Source: Frisingicoccus sp009929615 (GTDB lineage: Bacteria; Bacillota; Clostridia; Lachnospirales; Lachnospiraceae). From it: DNA of 64,000 nucleotides. Each line of letters opens with the position of its first letter. Position 1 is the first letter of the stretch. A model generated the notes under the pieces. That model was not told the origin of the DNA and made no database searches. It worked only from the letters and a program-made list of their open reading frames with translations. Positions 24,996 through 33,734 of the stretch are shown one piece after another. Both the position numbers and the translations under genes were made by a program. The stretch is from positions 23,663 through 87,662 of the forward strand of contig JAQUXR010000008.1 of assembly GCA_028692275.1 (NCBI GenBank), read 5' to 3'.

Positions 24996-25805
24996 CTATC
25001 TCATCTGATGCACCCGAAGGCCTTCGCTAATCATACTGAATCCCAAAATAATCAGAACAATCATTATTCCGGGGAATATAGCGGACCAAGGGGCTGTCTG
25101 CAAATAGGACTGGGCATCTGAAAGCATCAGTCCAAGACTCGGTTCCGGCGGCTGAACCCCCAGACCCAGATAACTCATACTGGCCTCTGCCAATACAGCA
25201 TTATTAAAACCTACAGTTGCCGATGTCAGCATACTGACCATGGCATTTGGCAGAATATGAACAAAAATAATTCTTAATTTGCCGGCGCCAAGCACCTGCG
25301 CACTTTTTACAAATTCTAATTCTTTATATCGAATAATTTCACTTCGTACAATTCTGGCAAAACTCGGAATAAACAATATTCCCAAAGCCAGAATAATATT
25401 ATTCTTTCCCGGTCCTAAAAGACTGATAAAAATCAGTGCCAGAAGAATACTTGGGAAAGCACTTAACGCATCATTCAGACGCATAATAATTTCATCCAGC
25501 CAGTCCCCGAAAAAGCCGGTAATCGCACCGATAATCGTTCCGCAGACAACACCTATTACCACCGTGCATAAGGCTACGAAACAAGTCGTTCCCATGCCGT
25601 TCATAATCCTGCTCAGGATATCTCTGCCGAAATTATCATTGCCAAAGGGATGCGCCAGGGATGGGCCTGCATTTCTCAGCATCGCATTCATATCTGTTGG
25701 TCCATAGGGTGTCCAGAAATGCCCGATAACTGCCATCAGAATAACCAATGTCGTCAGAATTAATCCGATGGTTAAATTATAATTCCATTTCTTTTTCTTC
25801 ATCAT
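24996..25805 (-). CDS. Peptide ABC transporter permease, DppC type
   Basis: The 269-residue protein has about six membrane helices. HPFGNDNFGRDILSRIMNG is the DppC/OppC N-terminal signature, and the EAA loop is EASMSYLGLGVQPPEPSLG. It forms the membrane channel with the DppB-type protein encoded 6 bases upstream. GGAG precedes a double ATG; the first is used. Confidence 0.93.
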   Translation of the reverse strand: MMKKKKWNYNLTIGLILTTLVILMAVIGHFWTPYGPTDMNAMLRNAGPSLAHPFGNDNFGRDILSRIMNGMGTTCFVALCTVVIGVVCGTIIGAITGFFGDWLDEIIMRLNDALSAFPSILLALIFISLLGPGKNNIILALGILFIPSFARIVRSEIIRYKELEFVKSAQVLGAGKLRIIFVHILPNAMVSMLTSATVGFNNAVLAEASMSYLGLGVQPPEPSLGLMLSDAQSYLQTAPWSAIFPGIMIVLIILGFSMISEGLRVHQMR

Positions 25806-25811
25806 GTGCTC

Positions 25812-26783
25812 CTATTCTGTCCGCACCCTTGGGTCCACAAACTGATACAGCATATCTACAATAAAATTAATAACAATGACAAGCACTGTAATGTAAAGAA
25901 CAACAGCCTGTACAATCGGATAATCTCTGTTTGTTATGGCCGTTACCAGAAGCCGTCCCATGCCGGTGACATTAAACACCTGTTCCACCACAATACTGCC
26001 TGCAAGAATCTCAGCGGCTACCATGGCGATAAATGTAATAACGGGAATCAGTGCATTCTGAAAAACGTGTATATATAATACTTTTTTCGTGCGGTTTCCT
26101 TTACTGTAAGCCGTACGAACATAGTCTTTTTTCACTTCACTAAGTACAGAATTTCTTAAAAACTTCACAACCATGGCAATCTTTGGAATAGCGATGGCAA
26201 TGGCCGGAAAAATCAGATACTGTAAACATCTGCCCAGATTCTCCTGAGGCATGACAAATTTACCCGGCTGGAAAAATTTAAGAATCAATCCAAAAAAGAA
26301 AGTTATAATCATTCCCAGAAAGAAAGCAGGAATCGCCATCGTTATCTGGGTAAGCATATTAATCAAAGTATCTATCCAGGTTCCCTCTTTTCTCGCCGAA
26401 ACAATGCCCAGCGGAATGGCCAGAACCAAAATAATAATAAAAGACATTACCGCCAAAAGGACGGTTACCGGAAGTCTCTGGTTTAAAAGGCTGCTTACCG
26501 GAACACCATCATACTGATAGGATTCACCAAAATCACCGGATAAAGCCCCTTTAAGCCATGACACATAGCGCTCAGGCAGGGGCTTATTCAGCCCCATCTC
26601 TTCCCTGAGAGCTTCAACCCGTTCCGGCGTTGCCGACGGTCCGAGCTTTGTTGTTGCAATATCCCCCGGAATGACAGAAAAGGCCACAAAAGTGACCATG
26701 GATACAAGTAACAAAGTTATAATGAGAGTTATTATTTTTTTTAGCATGTATTTCATGGTTTGTTTTGTGCCCTTTCTGCTCAT
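25812..26783 (-). CDS. Peptide ABC transporter permease, DppB type
   Basis: The protein, up to 323 residues, has the DppB/OppB pattern: a first helix, then an extracellular segment with FSVIPGDIATTKLGPSATPE and ERYVSWLKGALSGDFGESY. The permease domain ends with VVEQVFNVTGMGRLLVTAITNRDYP, split over two blocks. The start is uncertain: the ATG at 26783 and the one at 26756 both lack a well-spaced ribosome site. Translation may be coupled to the binding-protein gene, whose stop is 16 bases upstream. Confidence 0.9.
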   Translation of the reverse strand: MSRKGTKQTMKYMLKKIITLIITLLLVSMVTFVAFSVIPGDIATTKLGPSATPERVEALREEMGLNKPLPERYVSWLKGALSGDFGESYQYDGVPVSSLLNQRLPVTVLLAVMSFIIILVLAIPLGIVSARKEGTWIDTLINMLTQITMAIPAFFLGMIITFFFGLILKFFQPGKFVMPQENLGRCLQYLIFPAIAIAIPKIAMVVKFLRNSVLSEVKKDYVRTAYSKGNRTKKVLYIHVFQNALIPVITFIAMVAAEILAGSIVVEQVFNVTGMGRLLVTAITNRDYPIVQAVVLYITVLVIVINFIVDMLYQFVDPRVRTE

Positions 26784-26799
26784 CCTGAGATGAGATTAT

Positions 26800-28377
26800 T
26801 TATTCAGTAAAATATACCAGTGCCATATCCTGGGCTGCACATGGATAGAATACATATCCAGCCAGTTTTTCATTTACGGCTACAAGGTTTGCCGGATCCT
26901 GTACATAGATGGATGCAGCATCTTCTGCCAGAATCATCTGGCATTCTTTATAAAGTTTAACTTTTTCCTCATCATCAATAGATGCCATAGCATCTGTATA
27001 TGCTTTATCAAAATCAGCATTGTTATAATTTGTGAAGTTGTTGGATGCTGTACTTAAGTTTTTAGCTAACCAGCTGCTTGGAGATAATGTACCATCTACA
27101 GCAACAACCGTTGCTTCATAATCACGTCCAACATAAACCTGATCATACCATGTAGAGAATTCTACAGTATTAATCTGTGCTGTAATACCGATTTCTTTCA
27201 GATTTTCAACGATAACCTGAGCTGTGCTCTCATGTGGTGCATAGTTATTAGGTACGGTAATTGTAAATTCAAAACCGTCACCATAACCTGCTTCTGTAAG
27301 AAGAGCTTTCGCTTTCTCTAAATCTCTGGAATATACAGTTTCTGTTTCTTCGTTATAATATTTCTTAAATGCTGGAATCATATTCGTTCCAATCAGATGA
27401 CTCTTGCCGCCGAAAAGAAAATCATTAATCATATCTTTATCTACAGCATAAGCTAAAGCCTGACGTACTCTGACATCGTTAAAAGGTTCTACAGCATTAT
27501 TCAGGAACATACCCTGAACATAGTTTACACTGCCTTCCATGATGTTAAAGCCACTGCTCAATGTTTCAGCCTGATCTACAGTCAGATACTGGTATACATC
27601 CAGTGAACCTGCCTGAAGTTCTGTTAAAGCAGTATCTGCATCAGCAACAATCTTAAATTCGACTTTATCCAGATATGGAAGTTCTGCATTCCAGTAACCT
27701 TCATAAGCTTCTACAACAAAGCTCTGGCCCGGTGTAAAAGATACGAATTTAAAAGGACCTGTGCCGATTGGCTGAGTTTCAAAATTAGCTTCGTTACTCT
27801 GCGGAAGAATAGCCAGTGTCAGTGCGGAAAGGAATTCGGAATTTCCTTCTTTTAAATGCACTTCAACGGTCTTATCATCAACAACATCCACACTCTCTAA
27901 ATTAGAAAATGCGGAGGATTCACCCTGAATCTCCGCATAGCGTTCAATCGAATATTTAATATCTTCCGTGGTGACTGCTGAGCCATCGTGGAAGGTGATT
28001 CCATCTCTCAATGTAAAGGTATAAACCTTTGCATCATCTGAAACCGTATACTCGCTTGCAACTGCAGGTATAAGGTCTCCGTTCTGATCAGCCTTTACAA
28101 GGCCTTCAAAGACATTGAATAAAACTTCCTTAGTTCCTGCGTACGCCATTTTGTGCGGGTCAAGACTATCCAAATCCTGAGCGATACCAACGGTTACTTC
28201 GCCGCCTTTTACAGCCGCTCCGCCAGCCTGTGCCTCAGTTTCTGTGGTCGTTGTTTCCGAAGAGTTCTTACTCTCTGCTGAAGCCTCGCCTCCCTTGCCG
28301 CCTCCACATGCGCAGAGTGCAACAGATACTACAAGTGTCATTACGCCTAAAAGAATCTTATTTGTTCTTTTTTTCAT
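26800..28377 (-). CDS. Peptide-binding lipoprotein, family 5 (DppA/OppA)
   Basis: The 525-residue precursor has a signal peptide with lipobox ALCAC near residue 24, then a Ser/Thr/Glu/Gly-rich linker. The mature part has DLDSLDPHKMAYAGTKEVLFN, the family 5 binding-protein N-terminal block (motif split here), and YTFTLRDGITFHDGSAVT. It captures peptides outside the membrane for the adjacent permeases. It is the first gene of the operon. The ATG follows GAGAGGGAG. It is divergent from oligoendopeptidase F, linking uptake and breakdown of peptides. Confidence 0.94.
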   Translation of the reverse strand: MKKRTNKILLGVMTLVVSVALCACGGGKGGEASAESKNSSETTTTETEAQAGGAAVKGGEVTVGIAQDLDSLDPHKMAYAGTKEVLFNVFEGLVKADQNGDLIPAVASEYTVSDDAKVYTFTLRDGITFHDGSAVTTEDIKYSIERYAEIQGESSAFSNLESVDVVDDKTVEVHLKEGNSEFLSALTLAILPQSNEANFETQPIGTGPFKFVSFTPGQSFVVEAYEGYWNAELPYLDKVEFKIVADADTALTELQAGSLDVYQYLTVDQAETLSSGFNIMEGSVNYVQGMFLNNAVEPFNDVRVRQALAYAVDKDMINDFLFGGKSHLIGTNMIPAFKKYYNEETETVYSRDLEKAKALLTEAGYGDGFEFTITVPNNYAPHESTAQVIVENLKEIGITAQINTVEFSTWYDQVYVGRDYEATVVAVDGTLSPSSWLAKNLSTASNNFTNYNNADFDKAYTDAMASIDDEEKVKLYKECQMILAEDAASIYVQDPANLVAVNEKLAGYVFYPCAAQDMALVYFTE

Positions 28378-28440
28378 AATTGTCTCCCTCTCAATTAAGT
28401 AATTGCTCTCATTATTAAATTGTCCCCCTCATTTTATACG

Positions 28441-28471
28441 ATTGATAAAAAAAAATCAATGGATTATTGAT
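28441..28471. promoter_or_regulatory. Alternating ATTGAT/ATCAAT motifs in the opp-pepF divergent region
   Basis: ATTGAT (28441-28446), ATCAAT (28455-28460) and ATTGAT (28466-28471) alternate, forming two overlapping inverted repeats. The last arm overlaps the -35 box of the pepF promoter, and the first lies near the opp promoter. A shared regulator could act here. The first half reads AAAATCAATGGA, which also occurs in the MATE/LysR palindrome. Confidence 0.45.
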
Positions 28472-28495
28472 AAAAATACAAGAATTTATTATACT
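28467..28495 (+). promoter_or_regulatory. Promoter of pepF
   Basis: TTGATA (28467-28472) and TATACT (28490-28495) are 17 bases apart. The start site would fall near 28502, about 20 bases before the pepF ATG. Confidence 0.6.
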
Positions 28496-28520
28496 TGAAA
28501 CATTAAAAGGAGGTCATACT

Positions 28521-30323
28521 ATGACAGAAACAAACAGACTACCATTACGCTCCGATGTAGAAACTCAAAATACATGGGATTTATCCCCCCTTTTTGCCGA
28601 TGAATCTGCTTTTCAGGCGGCTTTTAAAAGTGCAGTTGAAGCCATCCCTGTTTTAGCTGACTGGCGTGGACAAATCACCAAATCCGCAAAAAACCTGTTG
28701 GACTATCTCGTTGAAAAAGACCGTCAGGCTTTGAATATTGATGCCCTTTACAGTTACGCTTTTCAAATGTCCGACCAGGATACGGGAAATACCCGGGCTC
28801 AGGCCATGAAGGACCAGGCTCTAGGCCTTTATACCCGCTTTTTCTCAGCTATATCCTGGGAATCACCGGAAATTCTGACTTTAACACCCGAAGTTTTGAA
28901 AAACTACTATATAGAAGAAACAGGTCTTGAAAATTATCGTCACTTCCTTGAAGACACCCTCAGACAGAAGCCCCATACTCTTTCTGCTCCTGAAGAAGAA
29001 ATACTGTCTCTGAGTGCGGATATGAGCTATGGTCCTCAGACAATTTTTAATATTTTTAATAACGCAGATTTGCATTTTCCCTCCATTGATGACGGGTCAG
29101 GTAATCTCGTAGAAATCACCCATGGACGTTTTATCACCCTGATGGAAAGTTCCAACCGTCAGGTCCGCAAAGACGCTTTTATGGGGCTTTATCACACCTA
29201 TGAGTCCTTCAAAAACACCCTGGCTGCCACCTATAGTGCCAACGTCAAAAAGGAACTCTTTTTTACCAAAACAAGAAAATACGCTTCAACTATGGAAGCT
29301 CATCTGGATAACCACAATATTCCAACCACAGTTTATACCAGCCTCATTGATACGGTTCATGAATATTTGCCTGCCATGTACCGCTATGTCGAGCTGAGAA
29401 AAAAACTTTTAAATTTGGATGAACTTCATATGTATGATGTTTATACACCTATTGTTCACTATGATTCTCCGTATATTCCTTTTGGAAAAGCCAAAGATAT
29501 GGTCCTTGACGGTCTTGTTCCATTGGGGCAGGATTATCTGGATAAACTTAAGGAAGGTTTTGACAACCGTTGGATAGATGTCTACGAAAATCAAGGTAAA
29601 CGCAGCGGTGCCTATTCCACCTGTGTTTATGGCACCCACCCTTATGTACTATTAAACTATCAGGGAAATCTGGACAATGTTTTCACTCTGGCACATGAGA
29701 TGGGCCATTCTCTCCATTCCTGTTATACAAACGAAAACCAGACCTATGTGAATTCCAACTATAATATTTTCGTAGCTGAAATTGCCTCTACCTGTAATGA
29801 ATACCTGCTTATCAGCCATTTGCTTGAAACTTCGGAAAGTAAAGAAGAAAAGGCTTACCTGTTAAATCATCTGATGGACCAGTTCAAAGGAACCCTCTTC
29901 CGCCAGACCATGTTTGCTGAATTTGAAAAGATAACCCACGAAAAAGAAGCTGCCGGAGAACCTTTGACTTGTGATGTTTTATGCAGTATCTACAAAGAAT
30001 TAAATCAGCTTTACTTTGGAGAAAACATGGTCATAGATGATGAAATTGCCATGGAATGGGCAAGAATCCCCCATTTTTACAGCCCATTTTATGTTTATCA
30101 GTATGCCACCGGCATCTCTGCCGCTATTGCTTTCGGCACAAAAATCCTTGCAAAGGAACCGGGTGCTCTGGAAAATTACAAAAAATTTCTGAGCAGTGGA
30201 TGCTCTGTAGACTGCATGGATTTGCTCAAAGACTGTGGTGTAGATATGACAACCGGGGAGCCTGTAAAGGCCGCTCTTAAGGTTTTTGAGAGTGCTATTG
30301 ATAAATTGATTGAAATTTTTTGA
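28521..30323 (+). CDS. pepF: Oligoendopeptidase F (M3 family zinc peptidase)
   Basis: The ATG at 28521 follows AAAGGAGG; the open frame extends 18 codons upstream through the promoter, so that part is not coding. The 600-residue product has the zinc site LAHEMGHSLHS, with a downstream Glu in IFVAEIASTCNE, and the M3B N-terminal block TWDLSPLFADE. It cleaves peptides of about 7-17 residues in the cytosol. Its position divergent from a peptide ABC importer suggests it degrades imported peptides. No signal peptide is present. Confidence 0.95.
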   Translation: MTETNRLPLRSDVETQNTWDLSPLFADESAFQAAFKSAVEAIPVLADWRGQITKSAKNLLDYLVEKDRQALNIDALYSYAFQMSDQDTGNTRAQAMKDQALGLYTRFFSAISWESPEILTLTPEVLKNYYIEETGLENYRHFLEDTLRQKPHTLSAPEEEILSLSADMSYGPQTIFNIFNNADLHFPSIDDGSGNLVEITHGRFITLMESSNRQVRKDAFMGLYHTYESFKNTLAATYSANVKKELFFTKTRKYASTMEAHLDNHNIPTTVYTSLIDTVHEYLPAMYRYVELRKKLLNLDELHMYDVYTPIVHYDSPYIPFGKAKDMVLDGLVPLGQDYLDKLKEGFDNRWIDVYENQGKRSGAYSTCVYGTHPYVLLNYQGNLDNVFTLAHEMGHSLHSCYTNENQTYVNSNYNIFVAEIASTCNEYLLISHLLETSESKEEKAYLLNHLMDQFKGTLFRQTMFAEFEKITHEKEAAGEPLTCDVLCSIYKELNQLYFGENMVIDDEIAMEWARIPHFYSPFYVYQYATGISAAIAFGTKILAKEPGALENYKKFLSSGCSVDCMDLLKDCGVDMTTGEPVKAALKVFESAIDKLIEIF

Positions 30324-30380
30324 AATGTGTTGGAAATTTTGTAAGATTTTACCAAAGATAAAATTTTTATAAATTTTTGA

Positions 30381-30408
30381 TTGACTTTCCTCATTTTGGG
30401 AATATAAT
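30381..30408 (+). promoter_or_regulatory. Promoter of glnK-amtB
   Basis: TTGACT (30381-30386) and TATAAT (30403-30408) are 16 bases apart. The start would be near 30415, only about 11 bases before the hairpin at 30426. It lies 57 bases after the pepF stop. Confidence 0.7.
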
Positions 30409-30425
30409 AAAACACATATTAAGAC

Positions 30426-30473
30426 AAAGATGTCTTCAGATGGAACCAACCATCTTGAAGGCATCTTTTTTTT
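30426..30473 (+). terminator. Terminator-like hairpin in the glnK leader (candidate attenuator)
   Basis: An 18-bp stem with one bulged base (T30455) closes a hexaloop AACCAA (30444-30449), and eight T residues follow (30466-30473). It lies between a good promoter and glnK, so it would stop transcription in the leader unless overcome. Serving also as the pepF terminator is possible. The hexaloop lacks the G at position 4 expected of an ANTAR-protein target. Confidence 0.65.
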
Positions 30474-30480
30474 GTTTTAA

Positions 30481-30497
30481 TCCGAAACATTTTCGGA
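30481..30497 (+). repeat. Second small hairpin in glnK leader
   Basis: TCCGAAA and TTTCGGA pair around a CAT loop, a perfect 7-bp stem, followed by CAATCAAAAAAAC. It lies 44 bases before the glnK start. Its role is unknown; it could take part in leader folding. Confidence 0.45.
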
Positions 30498-30541
30498 CAA
30501 TCAAAAAAACATCTTTAAATTAAAATCGAGGAGGAAATCGT

Positions 30542-30880
30542 ATGAAAAAGTTGGAAATGGTCATCAAACCTGAAAAACTGGAAAGTTTAAAAGCTATACT
30601 TGATGATTGTCAGGCAAACGGTGTCATGATTACAAACATTATGGGTTATGGTAATCAGAAAGGTTACACCCAGATGTATCGCGGTACTACATATTCCGTC
30701 AATCTCTTACCTAAGGTTAAAGTTGAAACGGTGGTGCCTGAAGATATTGCTGAAAAGATTATTGAAAAAGTAGTTGCTAAGATTACTACAGGTAATTACG
30801 GCGATGGTAAAATTTTCGTTTATGAAGTTGTTGACGCAGTTCGTATTCGTACAGGCGAACGTGGCGAAGAAGCTCTTTAA
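30542..30880 (+). CDS. glnK: PII-family nitrogen regulatory protein
   Basis: The 112-residue protein has the PII fold pattern. It opens KKLEMVIKPEKLESLKAIL, its T-loop is GYGNQKGYTQMYRGTTYSVNLLPKVK (given in parts), with a Tyr in the usual position, and its B/C-loop region is TGNYGDGKIFVYEVVDAVRIRTGERG (parts). PII proteins sense ATP/ADP and 2-oxoglutarate and gate AmtB. The gene is directly upstream of amtB (47-base gap). The ATG follows GAGGAGG. A terminator-like leader hairpin suggests regulated expression, probably by nitrogen. Confidence 0.93.
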   Translation: MKKLEMVIKPEKLESLKAILDDCQANGVMITNIMGYGNQKGYTQMYRGTTYSVNLLPKVKVETVVPEDIAEKIIEKVVAKITTGNYGDGKIFVYEVVDAVRIRTGERGEEAL

Positions 30881-30927
30881 AATTTTAACGCAGATTATAT
30901 TTACTCAGAAAAAGGAGGCTATACATT

Positions 30928-32169
30928 ATGGAATATAATTTATTAGATATTGTGTGGACAATGCTGGCAGCATGTCTCGTTTACTTCATGCAGGCCGGCT
31001 TCGCTATGGTAGAAACTGGTTTTACCCGTGCAAAAAATGCAGGTAACATCGTTATGAAGAATATGATGGACTTCGTTATTGGTTCTATCGCATTTTTCCT
31101 TATCGGTTTTGCACTGATGTTTGGTCAGGGCAATGGATTCATTGGTTTATCCGGTTTCTTTAACCCTTACGGATTAGAAGCTTCCCTTCAGTCCGAACTC
31201 GGAATTGCACTTCCAATCGGTGTGTTCATGATTTTCCACACTGTATTCTGTGCAACCGCAGCTACTATCGTTTCCGGTGCAATGGCTGAACGTACAAAAT
31301 TCTCAGCTTACTTAGCTTACAGTGCTTGTATCAGTATTTTCATTTACCCAATCACAGGTCACTGGATTTGGGGCGGCGGCTGGTTAAGTTCTATCGGTTT
31401 CCATGATTTTGCCGGTTCTACAGCAGTTCACTCCGTTGGTGGATGGTGTGCATTAATCGGTGCTGCAATCCTCGGACCTCGTATTGGAAAATACCGTGCT
31501 GACGGCAAACCAAATGCTATTCCAGGACACAGCTTACCACTCGGTGCTTTAGGAACATTTATTCTCTGGTTCTGCTGGTTTGGTTTCAACTGTGGTTCCA
31601 CTACAGCTGCTACAACAGCACTTGGTGACATTGCTATGACAACAAACCTTGCAGCAGCCGCTTCAACATTAGTCGCTCTGTTCTTCACATGGGTTCGTTA
31701 CGGAAAACCAGATGTTTCCATGACTATGAATGGTGCTTTGGCAGGTCTTGTAGGTGTTACTGCCGGTTGTGATATCGTATCCAACTATGGTGCTCTTGCA
31801 ATTGGTGTTATCTGTGGTTTCGCTGTTGTACTTGTTGTTGAATTTGTAGACCGTGTTCTTAAAATTGATGACCCTGTTGGTGCAACCGGAGTTCACTGGG
31901 CATGTGGTATGCTCGGTACTGTTTTAACTGGTGTATTTGCTAAAAGTTCTGTACTCGAAGAGTATGGCATGAGCCGTATCCAGTTCATCGGAATCGAAGC
32001 TCTCGGTGTTGCTGCTGTCGGTGCATTTACCGCAGTTATGGCCTTCATTATCTTCAAGGTTATTGATAAAACCATTGGCTTACGTGTTAGTGAACAGGAA
32101 GAACTTGATGGTTTGGATACACATGAACATGGCAGCAGTGCATACGCTGATTTCCAGATTAAGATGTAA
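30928..32169 (+). CDS. amtB: Ammonium transporter AmtB
   Basis: The 413-residue protein has 11 expected membrane helices and Amt motifs: FMQAGFAMVETGFTRAKNAG, the pore-region block HWIWGGGWLSSIGFHDFAGS (with the first pore His likely in STAVHSVGGW), and GVHWACGMLGT for the second His region. It carries ammonium into the cell and is inhibited by PII at the membrane. The ATG follows AAAGGAGG. Codon use is strongly biased, as in a highly expressed gene. Two terminators follow. Confidence 0.95.
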   Translation: MEYNLLDIVWTMLAACLVYFMQAGFAMVETGFTRAKNAGNIVMKNMMDFVIGSIAFFLIGFALMFGQGNGFIGLSGFFNPYGLEASLQSELGIALPIGVFMIFHTVFCATAATIVSGAMAERTKFSAYLAYSACISIFIYPITGHWIWGGGWLSSIGFHDFAGSTAVHSVGGWCALIGAAILGPRIGKYRADGKPNAIPGHSLPLGALGTFILWFCWFGFNCGSTTAATTALGDIAMTTNLAAAASTLVALFFTWVRYGKPDVSMTMNGALAGLVGVTAGCDIVSNYGALAIGVICGFAVVLVVEFVDRVLKIDDPVGATGVHWACGMLGTVLTGVFAKSSVLEEYGMSRIQFIGIEALGVAAVGAFTAVMAFIIFKVIDKTIGLRVSEQEELDGLDTHEHGSSAYADFQIKM

Positions 32170-32211
32170 TTCAACTTTACCAATCCCTTTTAAACTTATA
32201 TATATACATAC

Positions 32212-32252
32212 AAAAAATAAGACCCGCATCTCCCCCGCGGGTCTTATTTTTT
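32212..32252. terminator. Strong bidirectional terminator after amtB
   Basis: AAAAAATAAGACCCGC pairs with GCGGGTCTTATTTTTT, a 16-bp perfect stem with a 9-base loop. It ends the glnK-amtB unit. Confidence 0.9.
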
Positions 32253-32256
32253 ATTA

Positions 32257-32286
32257 AAAAGCACTCGACTTTCATCGAGTGCTTTT
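32257..32286. terminator. Second terminator, serving the LspA-like gene
   Basis: AAAAGCACTCGA pairs with TCGAGTGCTTTT, a 12-bp stem with a 6-base loop. Its position 8 bases past the minus-strand stop suggests it ends that gene, while also backing up the amtB terminator. Confidence 0.85.
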
Positions 32287-32294
32287 CATTCTAA

Positions 32295-32753
32295 TCAATC
32301 TTTATTCAGGCATTCACCCATCATCCACAAAAGGCCTCCGCCAAATACTGCGAAATCGCCCTTGTTGAAAATAATATTCCGAAACTTTGATGGTCCCATA
32401 TTAAATCGGATATAGTCTGTTACTTCTCCATGCCGGATCCGTTCATAAGCATTGCTTGCGGCACCGCCCAGCATCATGGATAATCCCAGTTTTTGAAGCA
32501 GATGCCCCCGTTTTCCCGAATAGGTCATCAATGCTCCTGCCAGACTTCCTACGCCAAAAAGGGTTACCATCTTAAGCTTTTCCTGATCATCCTTAAGCCA
32601 TCCAAGCATAGCACCTTTATTAAAAAACTTTGTCAACACAACCTTGTCCATTAAAAAAGGCTTTTCGCTGTCTTCTTCCACATAGTCTTTCACATATTCT
32701 TTAAAAAACAAATCTTCGCCACATATCAGGGCGGCAAGACCAAACCAAATCAT
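32295..32753 (-). CDS. Signal peptidase II (LspA)-like membrane protein
   Basis: The ATG at 32753 follows AAAGGAGG; the open frame extends 11 codons through that site, so the upstream part is rejected. The 152-residue product has NKGAMLG, GGAASNAYERIRHGEVTDYI and NKGDFAVFGGG. These match LspA motifs, in which two Asp residues (GxVxDxI and NxxD) are catalytic; both are present. The N-terminus is less hydrophobic than in normal LspA and the central helices are weak, so it is a divergent relative. It may process prolipoproteins or have a changed role. Confidence 0.6.
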   Translation of the reverse strand: MIWFGLAALICGEDLFFKEYVKDYVEEDSEKPFLMDKVVLTKFFNKGAMLGWLKDDQEKLKMVTLFGVGSLAGALMTYSGKRGHLLQKLGLSMMLGGAASNAYERIRHGEVTDYIRFNMGPSKFRNIIFNKGDFAVFGGGLLWMMGECLNKD

Positions 32754-32789
32754 TCTGAGTACCTCCTTTGTTCCTATTATAAACAAATT

Positions 32790-33650
32790 TTATAATGTAA
32801 TTCCCAGAAAATCAATAAGAACTCCGGCGGCAACACCGCACACATATAATATACCTGTAATCCGAAGATTTTCTTTCAAAGAATCATTGGTTCGATAGAG
32901 AACAATAAGACCAACACCTGCACCAACAAGCAGTCCGGACATCATCGCCCCTACGCTCATAGTACCTTCTATATATAATTGGGTTATAATAACCGATGCT
33001 GCACAGTTTGGTATCAAGCCTACCACACCGGAAATCAAAGAACCGATCAATGGCTGATTCAAAATAATACCACTTAAATTCTCTTCGCCAATTCCGGCAA
33101 TAACCAGATTTAAAACAAAGGAAATAACAATAATGAAGAAAAATATCTGAGCTGTATGGATAACCGCAGATTTTAAAATGCTGTTACCGCTCTCACAATG
33201 GCAATGATCATGCTCACACATGTGATGAATGTCCATCTCCTGCTCCGGCTCTTTCTTAATCATCGAAAAAACAAAATCAATGGCAAATCCAGCCACCATA
33301 CCAATGACAACTTTCATGCCCAGAATCGATAAAATCATATTCATCGGTGCTTTCTGTGAAATCAATACAGGGAGCATCTCGTCAGAAGTCGATAAAAAAA
33401 TAGCAATCAGCGTGCCTCGTGTAATGACATGGCCTGCATACAGGCTGGCTGCTGCTGCTGAAAATCCACACTGTGGGAATATGCCGGCAATACTGCCAAT
33501 CAATGGACCAAATCGTCCAGAAGCCTGAACCGCATGACGGGTCTTTCCACTCATCTTATGTTCAATATATTCCATAATAATATATGTTATAAATAAAAAG
33601 GGTAACAATCGGATACCATCTTTTAGTGTATCCATAATAATATCGTACAT
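32790..33650 (-). CDS. ArsP_2-type putative heavy-metal or arsenic efflux permease
   Basis: The ATG at 33650 follows GAGG; a GTG at 33653 abuts it. The 286-residue protein has about eight to ten hydrophobic segments in two related halves: AGIFPQCGFSAAAASLYAG in the first and VGLIPNCAASVIITQLYIEG in the second, each with a Cys after Pro-Gln/Asn. The central loop is rich in His and Cys (HHMCEHDHCHCE) and probably binds metal. This matches PF11449 (ArsP_2), annotated as arsenic or manganese efflux. A structured leader precedes it. The substrate is not established. Confidence 0.7.
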   Translation of the reverse strand: MYDIIMDTLKDGIRLLPFLFITYIIMEYIEHKMSGKTRHAVQASGRFGPLIGSIAGIFPQCGFSAAAASLYAGHVITRGTLIAIFLSTSDEMLPVLISQKAPMNMILSILGMKVVIGMVAGFAIDFVFSMIKKEPEQEMDIHHMCEHDHCHCESGNSILKSAVIHTAQIFFFIIVISFVLNLVIAGIGEENLSGIILNQPLIGSLISGVVGLIPNCAASVIITQLYIEGTMSVGAMMSGLLVGAGVGLIVLYRTNDSLKENLRITGILYVCGVAAGVLIDFLGITL

Positions 33651-33689
33651 CACAAACCTCTTTTCCAGTCTATTTCCTTATCTCTTACC

Positions 33690-33728
33690 CAGGGCCTTCC
33701 GAACAAAGTTCGGGCTTAAATGACCCTG
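33690..33728 (-). promoter_or_regulatory. Structured 5' leader of the metal-exporter gene
   Basis: A hairpin CCGAAC/GTTCGG with an AAA loop is nested inside an outer CAGGG/CCCTG pairing, leaving unpaired internal segments. It lies at the 5' end of the predicted transcript, about 40 bases before the ribosome site. I do not recognise it as yybP-ykoY, NiCo or another known class, but its position fits a metal-responsive leader. Confidence 0.45.
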
Positions 33729-33734
33729 CTACAT

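Noticed and set aside
30426..30473. ANTAR-protein target in the glnK leader
   Set aside because: The loop is a hexaloop but reads AACCAA; the conserved G at position 4 and the preceding partner hairpin of the known motif are not seen.
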